Under the pieces are notes generated by a model. The model was not told where the DNA came from, did no database searches, and saw nothing but the letters and a program-made list of their open reading frames with translations. Below, in pieces: positions 1 through 13,800 of a stretch of DNA of 64,000 nt. Positions within the stretch are counted from its first letter, which is position 1. Every line of letters begins with the position of its first letter. Origin of the DNA: Mesorhizobium sp. ES1-1 (GTDB taxonomy: Bacteria; Pseudomonadota; Alphaproteobacteria; Rhizobiales; Rhizobiaceae); contig NZ_JAIUGX010000012.1 of NCBI RefSeq assembly GCF_020164785.1, forward strand, positions 62,001-126,000, in the 5' to 3' direction. A program made the position numbers and the translations under genes.

Positions 1-89
1 GTTGAAGCAGACCGACAGCGCCCGGGAATAAGGCTTCCGGTAAAATTGGATGCATTGGCGGAAACCCATTTTAAGGAGGTGTCCGCTAG

Positions 90-114
90 AAGGACCCCTA
101 CCCTTGGGGACCTT
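90..114 (+). promoter_or_regulatory. Stem-loop directly before the GGDEF/EAL gene
   Basis: Bases 90-98 pair with 106-114 (AAGGnCCCC against GGGGnCCTT, one central mismatch) around a 7-nt loop. The GGGGA at 106-110, the only ribosome-binding-like string at the right distance from ATG 118, sits in the 3' arm. A better Shine-Dalgarno string (AAGGAGG, 73-79) lies too far upstream to serve this start. Folding could therefore mask initiation. The rest of bases 1-117 shows no gene. Confidence 0.35.
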
Positions 115-117
115 TGA

Positions 118-1662
118 ATGGCAGCAGTCAGCAACCCGAAGCGCACGCCGGCGTTCAGGCTGCTCACCATCGCCAGTTCAGGCGTCGGCGGTTTCGTTCT
201 CGGACTGTGGGCCCTCAAGCTCCATATCGGCGAGGGGCTTGCCGGCATATCGATAAGCACGACCTTCGCGATCACGGCCGCGCTCTGCGCGCTGGCCGCC
301 TCCGGAGCGGCGATGTCTTTCTTTGCCGGCGTCGACGAATCGACCGAATTCGTCTTCAACGAAACCCGTTTCGACAAGCTGACCGGCCTGTTGGCGCGAC
401 CGGCGATGGTCGACACGATCGCCGAAGCGGCACGCACGACAATCCGGACCGGCGACCCAATGTTTCTGATCGACATCGACATCGACCGGTTCAAGCAGAT
501 CAACGATGCGATCGGCTACAGCCAGGGCGACGAATTGATCCGCGCTTTTGCCCAGCGGCTGAAGGCGTGCGTGCCCACGCGCGCGGTGATCGGGCGCATC
601 GGGGCGGGCGAATTCGCGGTGCTGCTGCCAGACAATCAGGTCAGCGGATCGTTGGAGAGTGCCGTCGAGACGCTGATCGAAGAGATGATGGAGCCCTATG
701 AACTCAGCACCCATCTGCAATCGGTCAATATGTCGGTGGGCATCGTCGCGATCCCGAAGGACGGCCTCGATCCGGTCCTGATCCTGCGTCGCTCCAATCT
801 GGCGCTGCAGGATGCCCGGGCCAGCGGAGTCGGCAACTGGTCATTCTTCCAAGCTGAAATGGGCAGGCGCGCCGACCATCGCCAGTGGGTCGAATCGGAG
901 TTGAAGACTGCGCTGGAGCGTGGCGACTTCGATCTGCACTACCAGCAGCAATTCGACCTTCGAACCGGGCGCGTGGTTGGGTATGAGGCGCTGATCCGCT
1001 GGCTGCACCCGGAACGCGGCATGATCGCGCCGGTTGAATTCATTCCGATGGCCGAGGAAACGGGGATGATCGGTCCGATCGGCGAATGGGTGCTTCGCAG
1101 GGCCTGCCACGATGCCCGGCATCTGCCAGATGAGTCGTTTGTCGCGATCAATATTTCCCCCATGCAGTTCATGACCAAGGACTTCGTCGGCATCGTGCGA
1201 GACACGATCATCGCCACCGGCATAAAGCCGTCGAGGCTGGAATTGGAGGTGACCGAGTCGGCGATGATGCAGGATCATGAGCGCGCCGCTTCCATCCTGC
1301 GGGAGCTTTCCGAGATGGGCATCTGCGTCGTCATCGACGATTTCGGCACCGGCTATTCCAACCTCAGTTACCTCATCGATTTCCCATTCGGCAAACTCAA
1401 GATCGACCGCTCCTTCGTCAACCGCCTGGATACCGATTCCAGCTGCAGCGCGGTAGTCTCGACCATCGTCGGGCTCTCACGCGCGCTCGGCGTCGGCATC
1501 ATTGCCGAGGGCGTAGAGACGGACAGCCAGGCAACGCTGCTTCGGGCAGCCGGCTGCGAAGTCGTTCAAGGCGATCTTTTCGGCCGGCCCGCGCCGCTCC
1601 GGATCCGGTCTGACGACCGGCATTCCGACGACAATATGCTGCGCCTCGCCGCTTCGCATTGA
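118..1662 (+). CDS. GGDEF/EAL domain protein, probable c-di-GMP phosphodiesterase
   Basis: A 514-residue membrane protein. Two hydrophobic segments fill residues about 13-65, followed by a GGDEF domain (about 80-230) and an EAL domain (about 255-505). The cyclase signature is degenerate (RIGAGEF instead of GGDEF), so cyclase activity is unlikely; such domains often bind GTP or act as regulators. The EAL half keeps its key motifs: EALIRW, the Asn of NISP, the Glu of EVTES, DDFGTGYS, KIDRSF and AEGVET. This predicts hydrolysis of c-di-GMP to pGpG at the inner membrane. No N-terminal sensor domain other than the membrane segments is seen. It is monocistronic and converges on the methyltransferase gene downstream. 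Confidence 0.88.
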   Translation: MAAVSNPKRTPAFRLLTIASSGVGGFVLGLWALKLHIGEGLAGISISTTFAITAALCALAASGAAMSFFAGVDESTEFVFNETRFDKLTGLLARPAMVDTIAEAARTTIRTGDPMFLIDIDIDRFKQINDAIGYSQGDELIRAFAQRLKACVPTRAVIGRIGAGEFAVLLPDNQVSGSLESAVETLIEEMMEPYELSTHLQSVNMSVGIVAIPKDGLDPVLILRRSNLALQDARASGVGNWSFFQAEMGRRADHRQWVESELKTALERGDFDLHYQQQFDLRTGRVVGYEALIRWLHPERGMIAPVEFIPMAEETGMIGPIGEWVLRRACHDARHLPDESFVAINISPMQFMTKDFVGIVRDTIIATGIKPSRLELEVTESAMMQDHERAASILRELSEMGICVVIDDFGTGYSNLSYLIDFPFGKLKIDRSFVNRLDTDSSCSAVVSTIVGLSRALGVGIIAEGVETDSQATLLRAAGCEVVQGDLFGRPAPLRIRSDDRHSDDNMLRLAASH

Positions 1663-1681
1663 GGGCCTACAATGGCCCTTT
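1662..1681 (+). terminator. Weak terminator-like hairpin after the GGDEF/EAL gene
   Basis: AGGGCC (1662-1667) pairs with GGCCCT (1674-1679), followed by only two or three T. A second small inverted repeat (TAGGG/CCCTA, 1681-1695) abuts it and contains the stop codon of the convergent gene. Together they could end transcription from both sides, but the U-tract is poor. Confidence 0.3.
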
Positions 1682-1692
1682 AGGGACATGCC

Positions 1693-2709
1693 CTACCGAC
1701 GCGCTGACAGGACCTTGAACATGCCGTCACGGGCGAGTTCGGCGAAGCTGGAGAAGGCAGCCGACAGGATCTTCTCATAGGGAAGTTGGCGGTTCGCCAC
1801 CATGAACAGCCGGCCGCCGGGCTTCAAGGCCTTGGCCGCGGCGCGGATCATGCCGGCGCCGATCTCCGGTTCGGCTGCACGACTGCGGTGGAATGGCGGG
1901 TTCATGACGATAGCGTCATAGCGGCGCTCGACGGCTTCGCTCAGCAGGTCGGTCCAGAAGAAACGCGGCTTCGCCGTGGTGGCGGCGCCGAGATTGGGCT
2001 TGGCCGCCTCAAGCGCGTCGAAATCCGCCTCATAAAGGTCGAGCCCCGACAGGCCGGGGAAGCGTTCTGCGACCTCAGCCGCCACATAACCCCAGCCGGC
2101 GCAGAAATCGGCGACGGAGCAGCGCAGGTCGCCCGGCAGATTGTCGACCAACAATTTCGAGCCCACATCGATACGGTCGAAAGAAAACATTCCCGGCGCG
2201 GTGTGGAAACGGCCTTCGACCAGCAAAGGGGGATTAGCGGTGCGCAGGGTTTCCGCAGCGGCCGTGTCGGACGGGCGACGGAACCAGAAGGCGACGCCAT
2301 GATATTTCGGCAGGTGACCGTCTAGCGGCAGAAGCTCCTCGATGCGCCTGCGCAGACTGGCAACGCCTTCATCCTTGCCGCCGGCGATGACGACCAATCC
2401 ACCCGGCGTCAAGCGATCGATGGCCTCGGCAATGCGCAGCTCGTTTTGCCCGCGATGGCGGCCGGCGAGCACAAGCGCGGCGTCGAAGCCTTCACCCTGG
2501 GCGCGTTGCGTGACGGTAAAGCCCCCCGACTGCAGCGCAAGGAAGTACGGCCGGAAGCCTTGCACCAGATGCAGCGTGGCTTCGAAGCCGTCCGGCAGAC
2601 GAAAGCCGGGCTCGGCGCCCAGAAACAGGATCCGCTCGCCCTGTCGCGGCAAGGCGACAGCCTCCGCCTCGAACGGATGAAAAAGCGTCTTCAGCGCCTC
2701 TGCGGACAT
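1693..2709 (-). CDS. Class I SAM-dependent methyltransferase, RsmC-like (16S rRNA guanine-N2)
   Basis: About 338 residues. The C-terminal half is a Rossmann methyltransferase: CAGWGYVAAEV supplies motif I and IVMNPPFH the catalytic NPPF motif typical of N2-guanine and N6-adenine methyltransferases. The N-terminal half resembles a decayed copy of the same fold, the two-domain plan of RsmC/RlmG. The likely substrate is 16S rRNA G1207. I chose the ATG at 2709 (MSAEALKT), which has AGGGA upstream; an in-frame ATG at 2766 would add 19 residues with no recognisable content. The gene is convergent with the GGDEF/EAL gene and lies downstream of pnp, separated from it by a terminator. Confidence 0.75.
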   Translation of the reverse strand: MSAEALKTLFHPFEAEAVALPRQGERILFLGAEPGFRLPDGFEATLHLVQGFRPYFLALQSGGFTVTQRAQGEGFDAALVLAGRHRGQNELRIAEAIDRLTPGGLVVIAGGKDEGVASLRRRIEELLPLDGHLPKYHGVAFWFRRPSDTAAAETLRTANPPLLVEGRFHTAPGMFSFDRIDVGSKLLVDNLPGDLRCSVADFCAGWGYVAAEVAERFPGLSGLDLYEADFDALEAAKPNLGAATTAKPRFFWTDLLSEAVERRYDAIVMNPPFHRSRAAEPEIGAGMIRAAAKALKPGGRLFMVANRQLPYEKILSAAFSSFAELARDGMFKVLSARR

Positions 2710-2772
2710 CGCTGGTATTCCCTGCTTCATGCATGCCGGTCTCCACGGAGCGAGAGTGACATGCATTAAACG

Positions 2773-2804
2773 AAAACGGGCGCGACATGCGCCGCGCCCG
2801 TTTT
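2773..2804 (-). terminator. Rho-independent terminator of the rpsO-pnp transcript
   Basis: A perfect 12-bp stem (2773-2784 with 2793-2804, AAAACGGGCGCG) and an 8-nt loop lie 21 bases after the pnp stop. Read on the minus strand the right arm ends in TTTT. This is one of the strongest intrinsic terminators in the window and closes the translation/RNA operon. Confidence 0.85.
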
Positions 2805-2824
2805 TAATTTCAGTGTCGGGCCGA

Positions 2825-4972
<2,148 letters not shown>

Positions 4973-4991
4973 ATCTTGTCCTTAATAAGCG

Positions 4992-5010
4992 GAAAGGGCC
5001 GCGCCCTTTC
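4992..5010 (-). promoter_or_regulatory. Stem-loop next to the pnp ribosome binding site
   Basis: GAAAGGGC (4992-4999) pairs with GCCCTTTC (5003-5010) around a 3-nt loop. It lies immediately 5' of the pnp Shine-Dalgarno on the minus-strand transcript. It is placed where an RNase or PNPase itself could affect translation, but the role is inferred only from position. Confidence 0.4.
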
Positions 5011-5143
5011 ACGGTGCGCGGATGCCCTTTCCCTGGCTTCCTTTCTCGGGCAGCCACGGGCAAGACAACGGGAAGCTCGGGTAATTTCGGCGCGGGATAA
5101 GCGCACGAGCGTCCTGCAATCCTGCCCCATGACCGTCCATGGG

Positions 5144-5177
5144 TGGTTTCGAGTGGCCCTGTGCACGCTCGAAACCA
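5144..5177 (-). promoter_or_regulatory. Long stem-loop in the rpsO-pnp leader
   Basis: TGGTTTCGAG (5144-5153) pairs perfectly with CTCGAAACCA (5168-5177) around a 14-nt loop whose outer bases can extend the stem. In E. coli an RNase III-cleaved stem in the same interval starts PNPase autocontrol; this hairpin is a candidate equivalent. Confidence 0.45.
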
Positions 5178-5210
5178 GGTCTGCCAATCGATGCGACTGG
5201 CGGAATGTGC

Positions 5211-5244
5211 GACCGGCGGGCTCTCCTTCGAAAGCCCGCCGGTC
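5211..5244 (-). terminator. Stem-loop directly after rpsO, possible partial terminator
   Basis: GACCGGCGGGCT (5211-5222) pairs perfectly with AGCCCGCCGGTC (5233-5244) around 10 bases, starting 7 bases beyond the rpsO stop on the minus strand. There is no U-tract, so it more likely protects the rpsO 3' end or reduces read-through than terminates fully. Confidence 0.5.
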
Positions 5245-5250
5245 AATTCG

Positions 5251-5520
5251 TCAACGGCGCAGACCGAGCTTCTCGATCAGCGTCTGGTAGCGCGCGTCAT
5301 CCTTGCGCTTGAGATAGTCAAGCAAGCTGCGGCGCTGAGAGACGAGAGCGAGCAGACCACGGCGGGAATGGTTATCCTTCTTGTGGTCCTTGAAGTGATC
5401 GGTCAGGTTCTTGATGCGCTCGGAAAGGATGGCCACCTGGACTTCCGGAGACCCGGTGTCGCCCTTGGCGGTTGCGAATTCGCCCATCAATTCCTTCTTG
5501 CGCTCGGCGGTAATCGACAT
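5251..5520 (-). CDS. rpsO: 30S ribosomal protein uS15
   Basis: 89 residues, the normal length of S15, which binds the central domain of 16S rRNA and helps bridge the subunits. The sequence is typical throughout (SITAERK start, [31 protein letters not shown]). An open frame continues 71 codons upstream, but ATG 5520 is fixed by the family. It sits between corA and pnp on the same strand; rpsO-pnp is a nearly universal pair. Confidence 0.97.
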   Translation of the reverse strand: MSITAERKKELMGEFATAKGDTGSPEVQVAILSERIKNLTDHFKDHKKDNHSRRGLLALVSQRRSLLDYLKRKDDARYQTLIEKLGLRR

Positions 5521-5701
5521 CGTGTTTTTCCTTATCTGTTTGAGGAAACGGGTCGCCCTCAGCCGGGATGTCGTCCAGCAGGGGCCGGTGCAGGCAAAGC
5601 GTCTGGCGCTATGCTGCGGCGCGTATAGTGCAATTCGGACAAAAACACCAGCCCAATCTACAAGCCGGCTTGCCAAGGCGACCTCGCAAGTCTTGCCGTC
5701 G

Positions 5702-6796
5702 CTACAACCACTTCTTCCATTTGAAGAAAGCAATCAGTGCCAGTGCGACGAGCGCCATGAACAGCAACGACAGGGGATAGCCGTAATAGGCTTTCAGCTC
5801 CGGCATGTTCCAGGGAGAGGAGGCCGGGTCGAAATTCATGCCCCATACGCCAACCAGGAAGGTGAGCGGCATGAAGATCACGGAGACGATGGTGAGATAG
5901 CTGATGACGTCGTTGGTGCGCGCCTGGCTCAGCGAAAGGTGCATCTCAATCAGCCCGGTCAGCATGTCGCGCTGGGTCTCGACCAGTTCGATCAGCCGCA
6001 ACGCATGGTCGAGCGTGTCGTTGAGAAAGACCTTAGTTTCCGCCTTCACATAGGTCACATCGTTGCGGATCAACGTCGCCAGTGCATCACGCATCGGCCA
6101 GAGCACGCCCTTCAGCACATTGGCATCGCGGCGCAACCCATGCAGTTGGCGCATCTGATGCTTTTGAGGGGTGTTCAGCATCTGGTCCTCGATGCTGTCG
6201 ACCATGTCGCCCGCCGCCTCGACAGGCGGGAAATAGCTGTCGACGATGGCGTCTATCAGCGCGTAGGCGAGGTAATCGGAGCCGCGAGCGCGCAACCGGT
6301 TGGGCGCCGAGCTCTCGATGCGCTTGCGCACCGGGTCGAACGGATCGCCTTCCCGCTCCTGGAAGGTGACGACGAAGTTCTTGCCGAAGAAGACGCCGAT
6401 CTGCTCGTAGCGGTGGGAGGTGATGTCGTCGATCATTCTGACAACGACGAAGGCATGATCCTCGAAGAAGTCCACCTTTGGCCGCTGACCGGTGTTGACA
6501 ACGTCCTCCAGCGCCAGCGGATGCAAATTGAAGATCCGACCGATCTCCTCGATCAACTCGATATTGGCGAGGCCCGTGCAGTCGAGCCAGATCACCGGCC
6601 ATTTCTCGCAATTGGCGTGGACGTCATCGATGCTGGCGTTCTCGATCGTCTTGAACTTCTGGGGCGAGATCAGGGTCAGGCGCAATTCCGAGCGACGCGC
6701 CGTGGGATCGGCAATCAGCGTGCCTGGCGAAGCGCCGACCGGCGGCCGCCTTGTCCTGACCGGGGTGCGCTTGCCGTCGATATCAGCGTTTGCCAT
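5702..6796 (-). CDS. corA: Magnesium/cobalt transport protein CorA
   Basis: 364 residues. A large cytoplasmic alpha/beta domain is followed by the two C-terminal membrane helices of the CorA channel. The selectivity loop reads WGMNF, the GMN signature, and the protein ends in the basic KWKKW. ATG 6796 is preceded by a strong CGGAGGA; the frame stays open 42 codons further upstream without family similarity. It takes up Mg2+ (also Co2+ or Ni2+) across the inner membrane as a pentamer. It stands on the minus strand between truB and rpsO, which are usually direct neighbours. Confidence 0.92.
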   Translation of the reverse strand: MANADIDGKRTPVRTRRPPVGASPGTLIADPTARRSELRLTLISPQKFKTIENASIDDVHANCEKWPVIWLDCTGLANIELIEEIGRIFNLHPLALEDVVNTGQRPKVDFFEDHAFVVVRMIDDITSHRYEQIGVFFGKNFVVTFQEREGDPFDPVRKRIESSAPNRLRARGSDYLAYALIDAIVDSYFPPVEAAGDMVDSIEDQMLNTPQKHQMRQLHGLRRDANVLKGVLWPMRDALATLIRNDVTYVKAETKVFLNDTLDHALRLIELVETQRDMLTGLIEMHLSLSQARTNDVISYLTIVSVIFMPLTFLVGVWGMNFDPASSPWNMPELKAYYGYPLSLLFMALVALALIAFFKWKKWL

Positions 6797-6839
6797 GAGT
6801 CCTCCGACGCGACGTCTCGCCGACATTAATCGACCGCTG

Positions 6840-7814
6840 TCAGCCGGCAAACACCCGCTTGGGCTTGAACATGCCTTGTTCGATCGCTCCGATGGCCACC
6901 AGTTTGCCACGTGCCGTCGCACAGGCTTCTTCCGCTTCGACCGGCGCGTCGCGCCCGCGAATGATCACCGGGTTGCCGAGGCGGATCTTGGTCGCCGCGT
7001 CGTCGCTAATGGCGATCTGGGGCAGGCAGTCGAGAGCTGCGGCTGTATCGACAAGAAGCGCATCGATCGCATTGAAGTCGATCGGCGTCTCGATCGCATC
7101 GGGAGCATCTGCCTCCTCACCGCCTTCATCCAGCGCGCCGAAACGGGCGGCTTCCAGTTCGGCGATGGTGACGAAATCCTGCGGCGTGAACGGCTCGACC
7201 TCGATCCGGCGTAGTTCGCTCACATGGCCGAAACAGTCGAGGTCGCGCCCCATGTCGCGAGCCAGCGAGCGCACGTAAGTGCCCTTGCCGCATTCGACCT
7301 CGAAAATCGTATGGTCGGCATCGTGTTCGACAATGTCGAGACGGCCGATCTCGACCTCGCGCGCGGGAATGTCCACCGTCTCACCCTCACGAGCCAGATC
7401 ATAGGCCCGTTCGCCCGATATCTTGATGGCCGAAAATTGCGGTGGCGTCTGCATGATGACACCGGTGTATTTCGCCAGCAGCCCCTCGACCTCGGCCCGC
7501 GAGGGACGCCGGTCGGAAGTCTTGGTGACCGGGCCTTCCAGATCATCGGTCGAACGCTCCTGCCCCCAGGCAACGGTGAAGCGATAGATCTTGGCGCCGT
7601 CCTGGACATAGGGCACCGTCTTGGTGGCTTCGCCGAGCGCGATCGGCAACATGCCGGAGGCGAGTGGGTCCAGCGTACCGGCATGGCCGGCCTTTTCCGC
7701 CTGAAACAGCCATTTGATCTTGGAAACGGCTTCGGTCGAACCCATGCCCACCGGCTTGTCCAGCACCAACCAGCCGGAGATCGGCCGGCCCTTTTTCTTG
7801 CCGCGACGCGCCAC
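6840..7814 (-). CDS. truB: tRNA pseudouridine(55) synthase
   Basis: 324 residues. TruB makes the pseudouridine of the T-loop in tRNA. The catalytic aspartate is D49 in [12 protein letters not shown]; the [10 protein letters not shown] start and the [10 protein letters not shown] motif are also present. The start is GTG at 7814, and its G is also the last base of the rbfA stop TAG, so the two are translationally coupled. The rbfA-truB order is conserved in most bacteria. Confidence 0.96.
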   Translation of the reverse strand: MARRGKKKGRPISGWLVLDKPVGMGSTEAVSKIKWLFQAEKAGHAGTLDPLASGMLPIALGEATKTVPYVQDGAKIYRFTVAWGQERSTDDLEGPVTKTSDRRPSRAEVEGLLAKYTGVIMQTPPQFSAIKISGERAYDLAREGETVDIPAREVEIGRLDIVEHDADHTIFEVECGKGTYVRSLARDMGRDLDCFGHVSELRRIEVEPFTPQDFVTIAELEAARFGALDEGGEEADAPDAIETPIDFNAIDALLVDTAAALDCLPQIAISDDAATKIRLGNPVIIRGRDAPVEAEEACATARGKLVAIGAIEQGMFKPKRVFAG

Positions 7815-8254
7815 TATTCCGTGTCCTTCTTGCCGTCGTTATCCTGCTCGACCGAAACCTCGTCATCGGGCCCGAGATCGCGCGCCACCTCGGGCGATTT
7901 CAAGAGATCGTTGATCCTGGCGAAATTGTCGAACGAAGTGTCGAGCTTGAAGCGGAACTCAGGCATGAACTTCATCTGCCGCAGGGCGCCGGAGACGCGC
8001 CCGCGCACGAATTTGGCATGCCTGTTCAGCGCCTCCACGACCGCATCGGTATCCTTGGCGCCGAGGGGCGAAACGAAGGCGGTGGCGACGCGAAGATCGG
8101 TCGACATGCGCACTTCCGAGACCGAAATCACGGCGTTCTCGATCAGCGGGTCGATGATCTCGCCGCGCTGCAAGGTTTCGGACAGGGCATGCCGTACCTG
8201 TTCGCCGACGCGCAGCATGCGCTGGGTTGGACCTTTTACGGATTGTGCGGCCAT
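7814..8254 (-). CDS. rbfA: Ribosome-binding factor A
   Basis: 146 residues. RbfA is a KH-fold factor that binds the 16S 5' helix during late 30S maturation and cold adaptation. The typical [13 protein letters not shown] start and the [12 protein letters not shown] strand are clear. A charged C-terminal tail of about 25 residues ([15 protein letters not shown]) extends beyond the fold, as in other rhizobial copies. It is coupled to truB by a one-base overlap. Confidence 0.96.
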   Translation of the reverse strand: MAAQSVKGPTQRMLRVGEQVRHALSETLQRGEIIDPLIENAVISVSEVRMSTDLRVATAFVSPLGAKDTDAVVEALNRHAKFVRGRVSGALRQMKFMPEFRFKLDTSFDNFARINDLLKSPEVARDLGPDDEVSVEQDNDGKKDTE

Positions 8255-8337
8255 ATCTGTATCTTACCGTCCTGATTTCATGATCCGTTACGCCCAATGT
8301 GGAACGACGGACAGCACTTCAACGTGTTTGCCGACGC

Positions 8338-8856
8338 TCATGGTTGAGCGTTGCTGCTTTCCTCGTCGAGCCAGCCGGCGAACAGCCGCATGTCCCGCTC
8401 GTCCTCGAATGCCGCGCGCGGAACGATGATCGGGTACCGCTCGGCGCAGACGAAAACATGGTTCGGCGTATCGATCACTCTGCCGATCGTCTCCATGGCG
8501 ACAAACCGGGCACGCCCATCGGCGAACTCGGCCAGGTGGTCGCCCCATTGCTCCAGGGTGACCTCGTCCTCTGGAATAGGATGCCTTGCCGCCCGCCGTG
8601 AGACGATCAGTTTCGACACGATCATGGCGACGCCAGGGGCGAACACGACCATTGCCACCAAACTGAGCCACCAGGCCCAGGCGCTCACCTCGCCGGCGAG
8701 GAAGCCGGAGACAGCGCCCGGCAAGGCTAGCCAGACAATCAAGGCGAACTTGGCCTGGGCCGAAAGCTCGCCCGGAAGCCGCTCATAGGCAAGGGCATCC
8801 GCCCTTGCCAGCCTATAGCGCCTCACCTTTAGAGGCTGGTGAGGATCGGACGCCAT
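8338..8856 (-). CDS. Small membrane protein, YcxB-like C-terminal domain
   Basis: 172 residues, function unknown. Two hydrophobic segments at about 37-58 and 61-83 form a hairpin, leaving a C-terminal cytoplasmic domain of about 85 residues. That domain ends in a string (NHVFVCAERYPIIVPRAAF) resembling the C-terminal part of YcxB-like proteins, which read FVFLPKRAF-like in other bacteria. It lies between infB and rbfA with gaps of 33 and 83 bases and is probably cotranscribed. No enzymatic motif is visible. Confidence 0.6.
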   Translation of the reverse strand: MASDPHQPLKVRRYRLARADALAYERLPGELSAQAKFALIVWLALPGAVSGFLAGEVSAWAWWLSLVAMVVFAPGVAMIVSKLIVSRRAARHPIPEDEVTLEQWGDHLAEFADGRARFVAMETIGRVIDTPNHVFVCAERYPIIVPRAAFEDERDMRLFAGWLDEESSNAQP

Positions 8857-8889
8857 GTATATCCCGACCGAACCCTGGCCGTCGGGAGA

Positions 8890-11468
<2,579 letters not shown>

Positions 11469-11472
<4 letters not shown>

Positions 11473-12119
11473 TCCATATCCTCTGCGGCATCATCTTCGT
11501 CAGCAACGGCCGCAAGCATTGCCAGATCGTCCGGGGTACCGCCCCGATATCGGTCGAGCGCAACCATGCGCTTCTGGACCGCCTTGCCCGCGTCTCCCGC
11601 GAGAACGGCAGCATGTATCACATTTGTACCCCCCAATGCCAAGCTCAACTCGGCCTCGGAGAAAAGTTTGTAGGCAAGGATGGCAGGCCCGCCGAGGTGG
11701 ACGGTCGCCCGTCGCGCCTGGCTGATCTTGCGCACACCATCGTCCGACGCCTCCGTGGCGTGAAGGACGAAAAGCGCCAGACCGCCGCGCACCGCGCTCT
11801 CGACCTTGGTGGCGCCCAGCGAGATCGCGCCCGCCTTGCGGGCAAGACCCAGCATGCCAAGTGCGGATCTGGAAAGCAGCCCATCGACCATGCCGCCAAG
11901 ATCGGGCGGCACGATCACCTGTGCCTTGAAGGCGCGGGCAAAGAGGTTCTTCGCCGCCGCCTTGTCGATATGTAGGCGGTCGGCGCTCACCCAGCAACCA
12001 CGGCCGGGCAGATTTCGCTTGATGTCGGGAACGACGGCCGTATCCGGGCCGACGACGAACCGGATCAGTTCATCTGGTTCGGCCTGCCTGCGGGTGACAA
12101 TGCAGGTGCGATCATTCAT
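11469..12119 (-). CDS. YlxR/DUF448 and L7Ae-type RNA-binding fusion protein
   Basis: 216 residues combining two small RNA-binding domains that are separate proteins (YlxR and YlxQ) in Firmicutes. The N-terminal YlxR domain (about 1-85) shows CIVTRRQ, ELIRFV and PGRGCWVS. The following L7Ae/L30e-like domain (about 90-190) shows [15 protein letters not shown]. An acidic tail ends the protein. The fusion is usual in Alphaproteobacteria. It lies between nusA and infB, overlapping infB by four bases, and is probably linked to transcription or ribosome biogenesis; its precise role is not established. Confidence 0.88.
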
Positions 12120-12157
12120 CTCGTCCAGGGGCGGGTTCGGTGCGATGCGGTTTCACC

Positions 12158-13753
12158 TCACGCACCAACGGCTTCGTCAGCCGATTCTTCTTCGGCCGCA
12201 AGCTCGTCTTCGGTGATCCAGCCAGCCTTGAGGCGGGCGGCGAGCACCATCTGCTCGGCGTCGGCGCGAGTGACGCCGTGATTGGCCAGCACGCCGGGGA
12301 ATATTTTGGTCTCGCCGTCCTTGCGTTCCTTCCAGCCGGTGAGGTCATCGGCGGCGTAGCCAGCGAAATCCTCTATCGTCTTCACGCCGTCCTCGCCCAG
12401 CGTGACCATCATGGCGGTGGTGATGCCGGGGATTTCGCGCAATGCGTCCGAGACGCCGAGCGCCTTGCGCTTGTCGTCCTGCTCGGCCTCTATCTTCTCG
12501 AGATATTCGCGGGCACGGGTCTGGATCTCCGAGGCGGTATCGTCATCGAAACCATCGATCGAGGCGATTTCGCCGGAATCGACATAGGCAACTTCCTCGA
12601 CGCTGGTGAACCCTTCGGAGGCCAGCACCTGGCCGACCATCTCGTCGACGTCGAGGGCTTCCATGAACAGCGACGAGCGCTCGACGAATTCCTTCTGCCG
12701 GCGTTCGGATTCCTCGGCCTCGGTCAGGATGTCGATATCCCAGCCGGTGAGCTGCGAGGCGAGACGCACATTCTGGCCGCGCCGGCCGATGGCCAGCGAC
12801 AGCTGGTCGTCGGGAACCACGACTTCAATGCGCTCGGCATCCTCGTCGAGCACCACCTTGGCGACTTCCGCGGGCTGCAGCGCGTTGACGATGAAGGACG
12901 CGGCCGATGGCGACCACGGAATGATGTCGATCTTCTCACCCTGCAATTCGCCGACGACGGCCTGCACGCGGCTGCCGCGCATACCGACGCAGGCGCCGAC
13001 CGGATCGATCGAGGAATCGCGCGAGATGACCGCGATCTTGGCGCGCGAGCCCGGGTCCCGAGCGACCGACTTGATCTCGATGATGCCGTCGTAGATTTCC
13101 GGTACTTCCATCGTGAACAGCTTGGCCATGAACTGCGGATGAGTGCGCGAAAGGAAGATCTGCGGGCCGCGCTGCTCGCGACGCACGTCATAGACATAGG
13201 CGCGCACGCGGTCGCCATATTTGTAGTTTTCGCGCGGGATCAGCTCGTCGCGGCGGATGACCGCCTCGCCGCGGCCGAGATCGACGATGACGTTGCCATA
13301 TTCGACGCGCTTGACGGTGCCGTTTACGATCTCGCCGATGCGGTCCTTGTATTCGTCATACTGGCGGTCGCGCTCGGCTTCGCGCACCTTCTGCACGATC
13401 ACCTGCTTGGCCGACTGCGCGGCGATGCGGCCGAAATCCATCGGCGGCAGCTGTTCGGCGATGAAGTCGCCAAGCTGAGCGTCGGGATTGCGCTCCCGGG
13501 CCGAGGAGATGGCGATCTGGGTGGCGTAGTCGTCAACCTTCTCGACCACTTCCATCAGCCGCTGCAGCTTCATCTCGCCGGTGTTGGGATTGATGTCGGC
13601 GCGGATATTGGTCTCCTGGCCGTAACGAGAGCGCGCAGCCTTTTGGATCGCATCGGCCATGGCGGCGATGACGATGGACTTGTCGATCGACTTTTCACGC
13701 GCGACCGCGTCGGCGATCTGCAGCAGTTCGAGTCTGTTGGCGCTTACAACCAT
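12158..13753 (-). CDS. nusA: Transcription termination/antitermination factor NusA
   Basis: 531 residues, a full-length alphaproteobacterial NusA. Order: RNA-polymerase-binding N-terminal domain (1-130, [14 protein letters not shown]), S1 domain (about 135-200), two KH domains (about 230-345, including [10 protein letters not shown] and [13 protein letters not shown]), then C-terminal helix-hairpin-helix repeats (about 365-510). NusA modulates pausing and intrinsic termination, which matters here because a terminator-like hairpin stands in the leader of its own operon. It is 47 bases after rimP and 38 bases before the YlxR-type gene. Confidence 0.97.
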   Translation of the reverse strand: MVVSANRLELLQIADAVAREKSIDKSIVIAAMADAIQKAARSRYGQETNIRADINPNTGEMKLQRLMEVVEKVDDYATQIAISSARERNPDAQLGDFIAEQLPPMDFGRIAAQSAKQVIVQKVREAERDRQYDEYKDRIGEIVNGTVKRVEYGNVIVDLGRGEAVIRRDELIPRENYKYGDRVRAYVYDVRREQRGPQIFLSRTHPQFMAKLFTMEVPEIYDGIIEIKSVARDPGSRAKIAVISRDSSIDPVGACVGMRGSRVQAVVGELQGEKIDIIPWSPSAASFIVNALQPAEVAKVVLDEDAERIEVVVPDDQLSLAIGRRGQNVRLASQLTGWDIDILTEAEESERRQKEFVERSSLFMEALDVDEMVGQVLASEGFTSVEEVAYVDSGEIASIDGFDDDTASEIQTRAREYLEKIEAEQDDKRKALGVSDALREIPGITTAMMVTLGEDGVKTIEDFAGYAADDLTGWKERKDGETKIFPGVLANHGVTRADAEQMVLAARLKAGWITEDELAAEEESADEAVGA

Positions 13754-13800
13754 GTTTTTTCTCCCGAGCCTGTTGGCCGGACCTTCGCCCGGCAGCTCAA

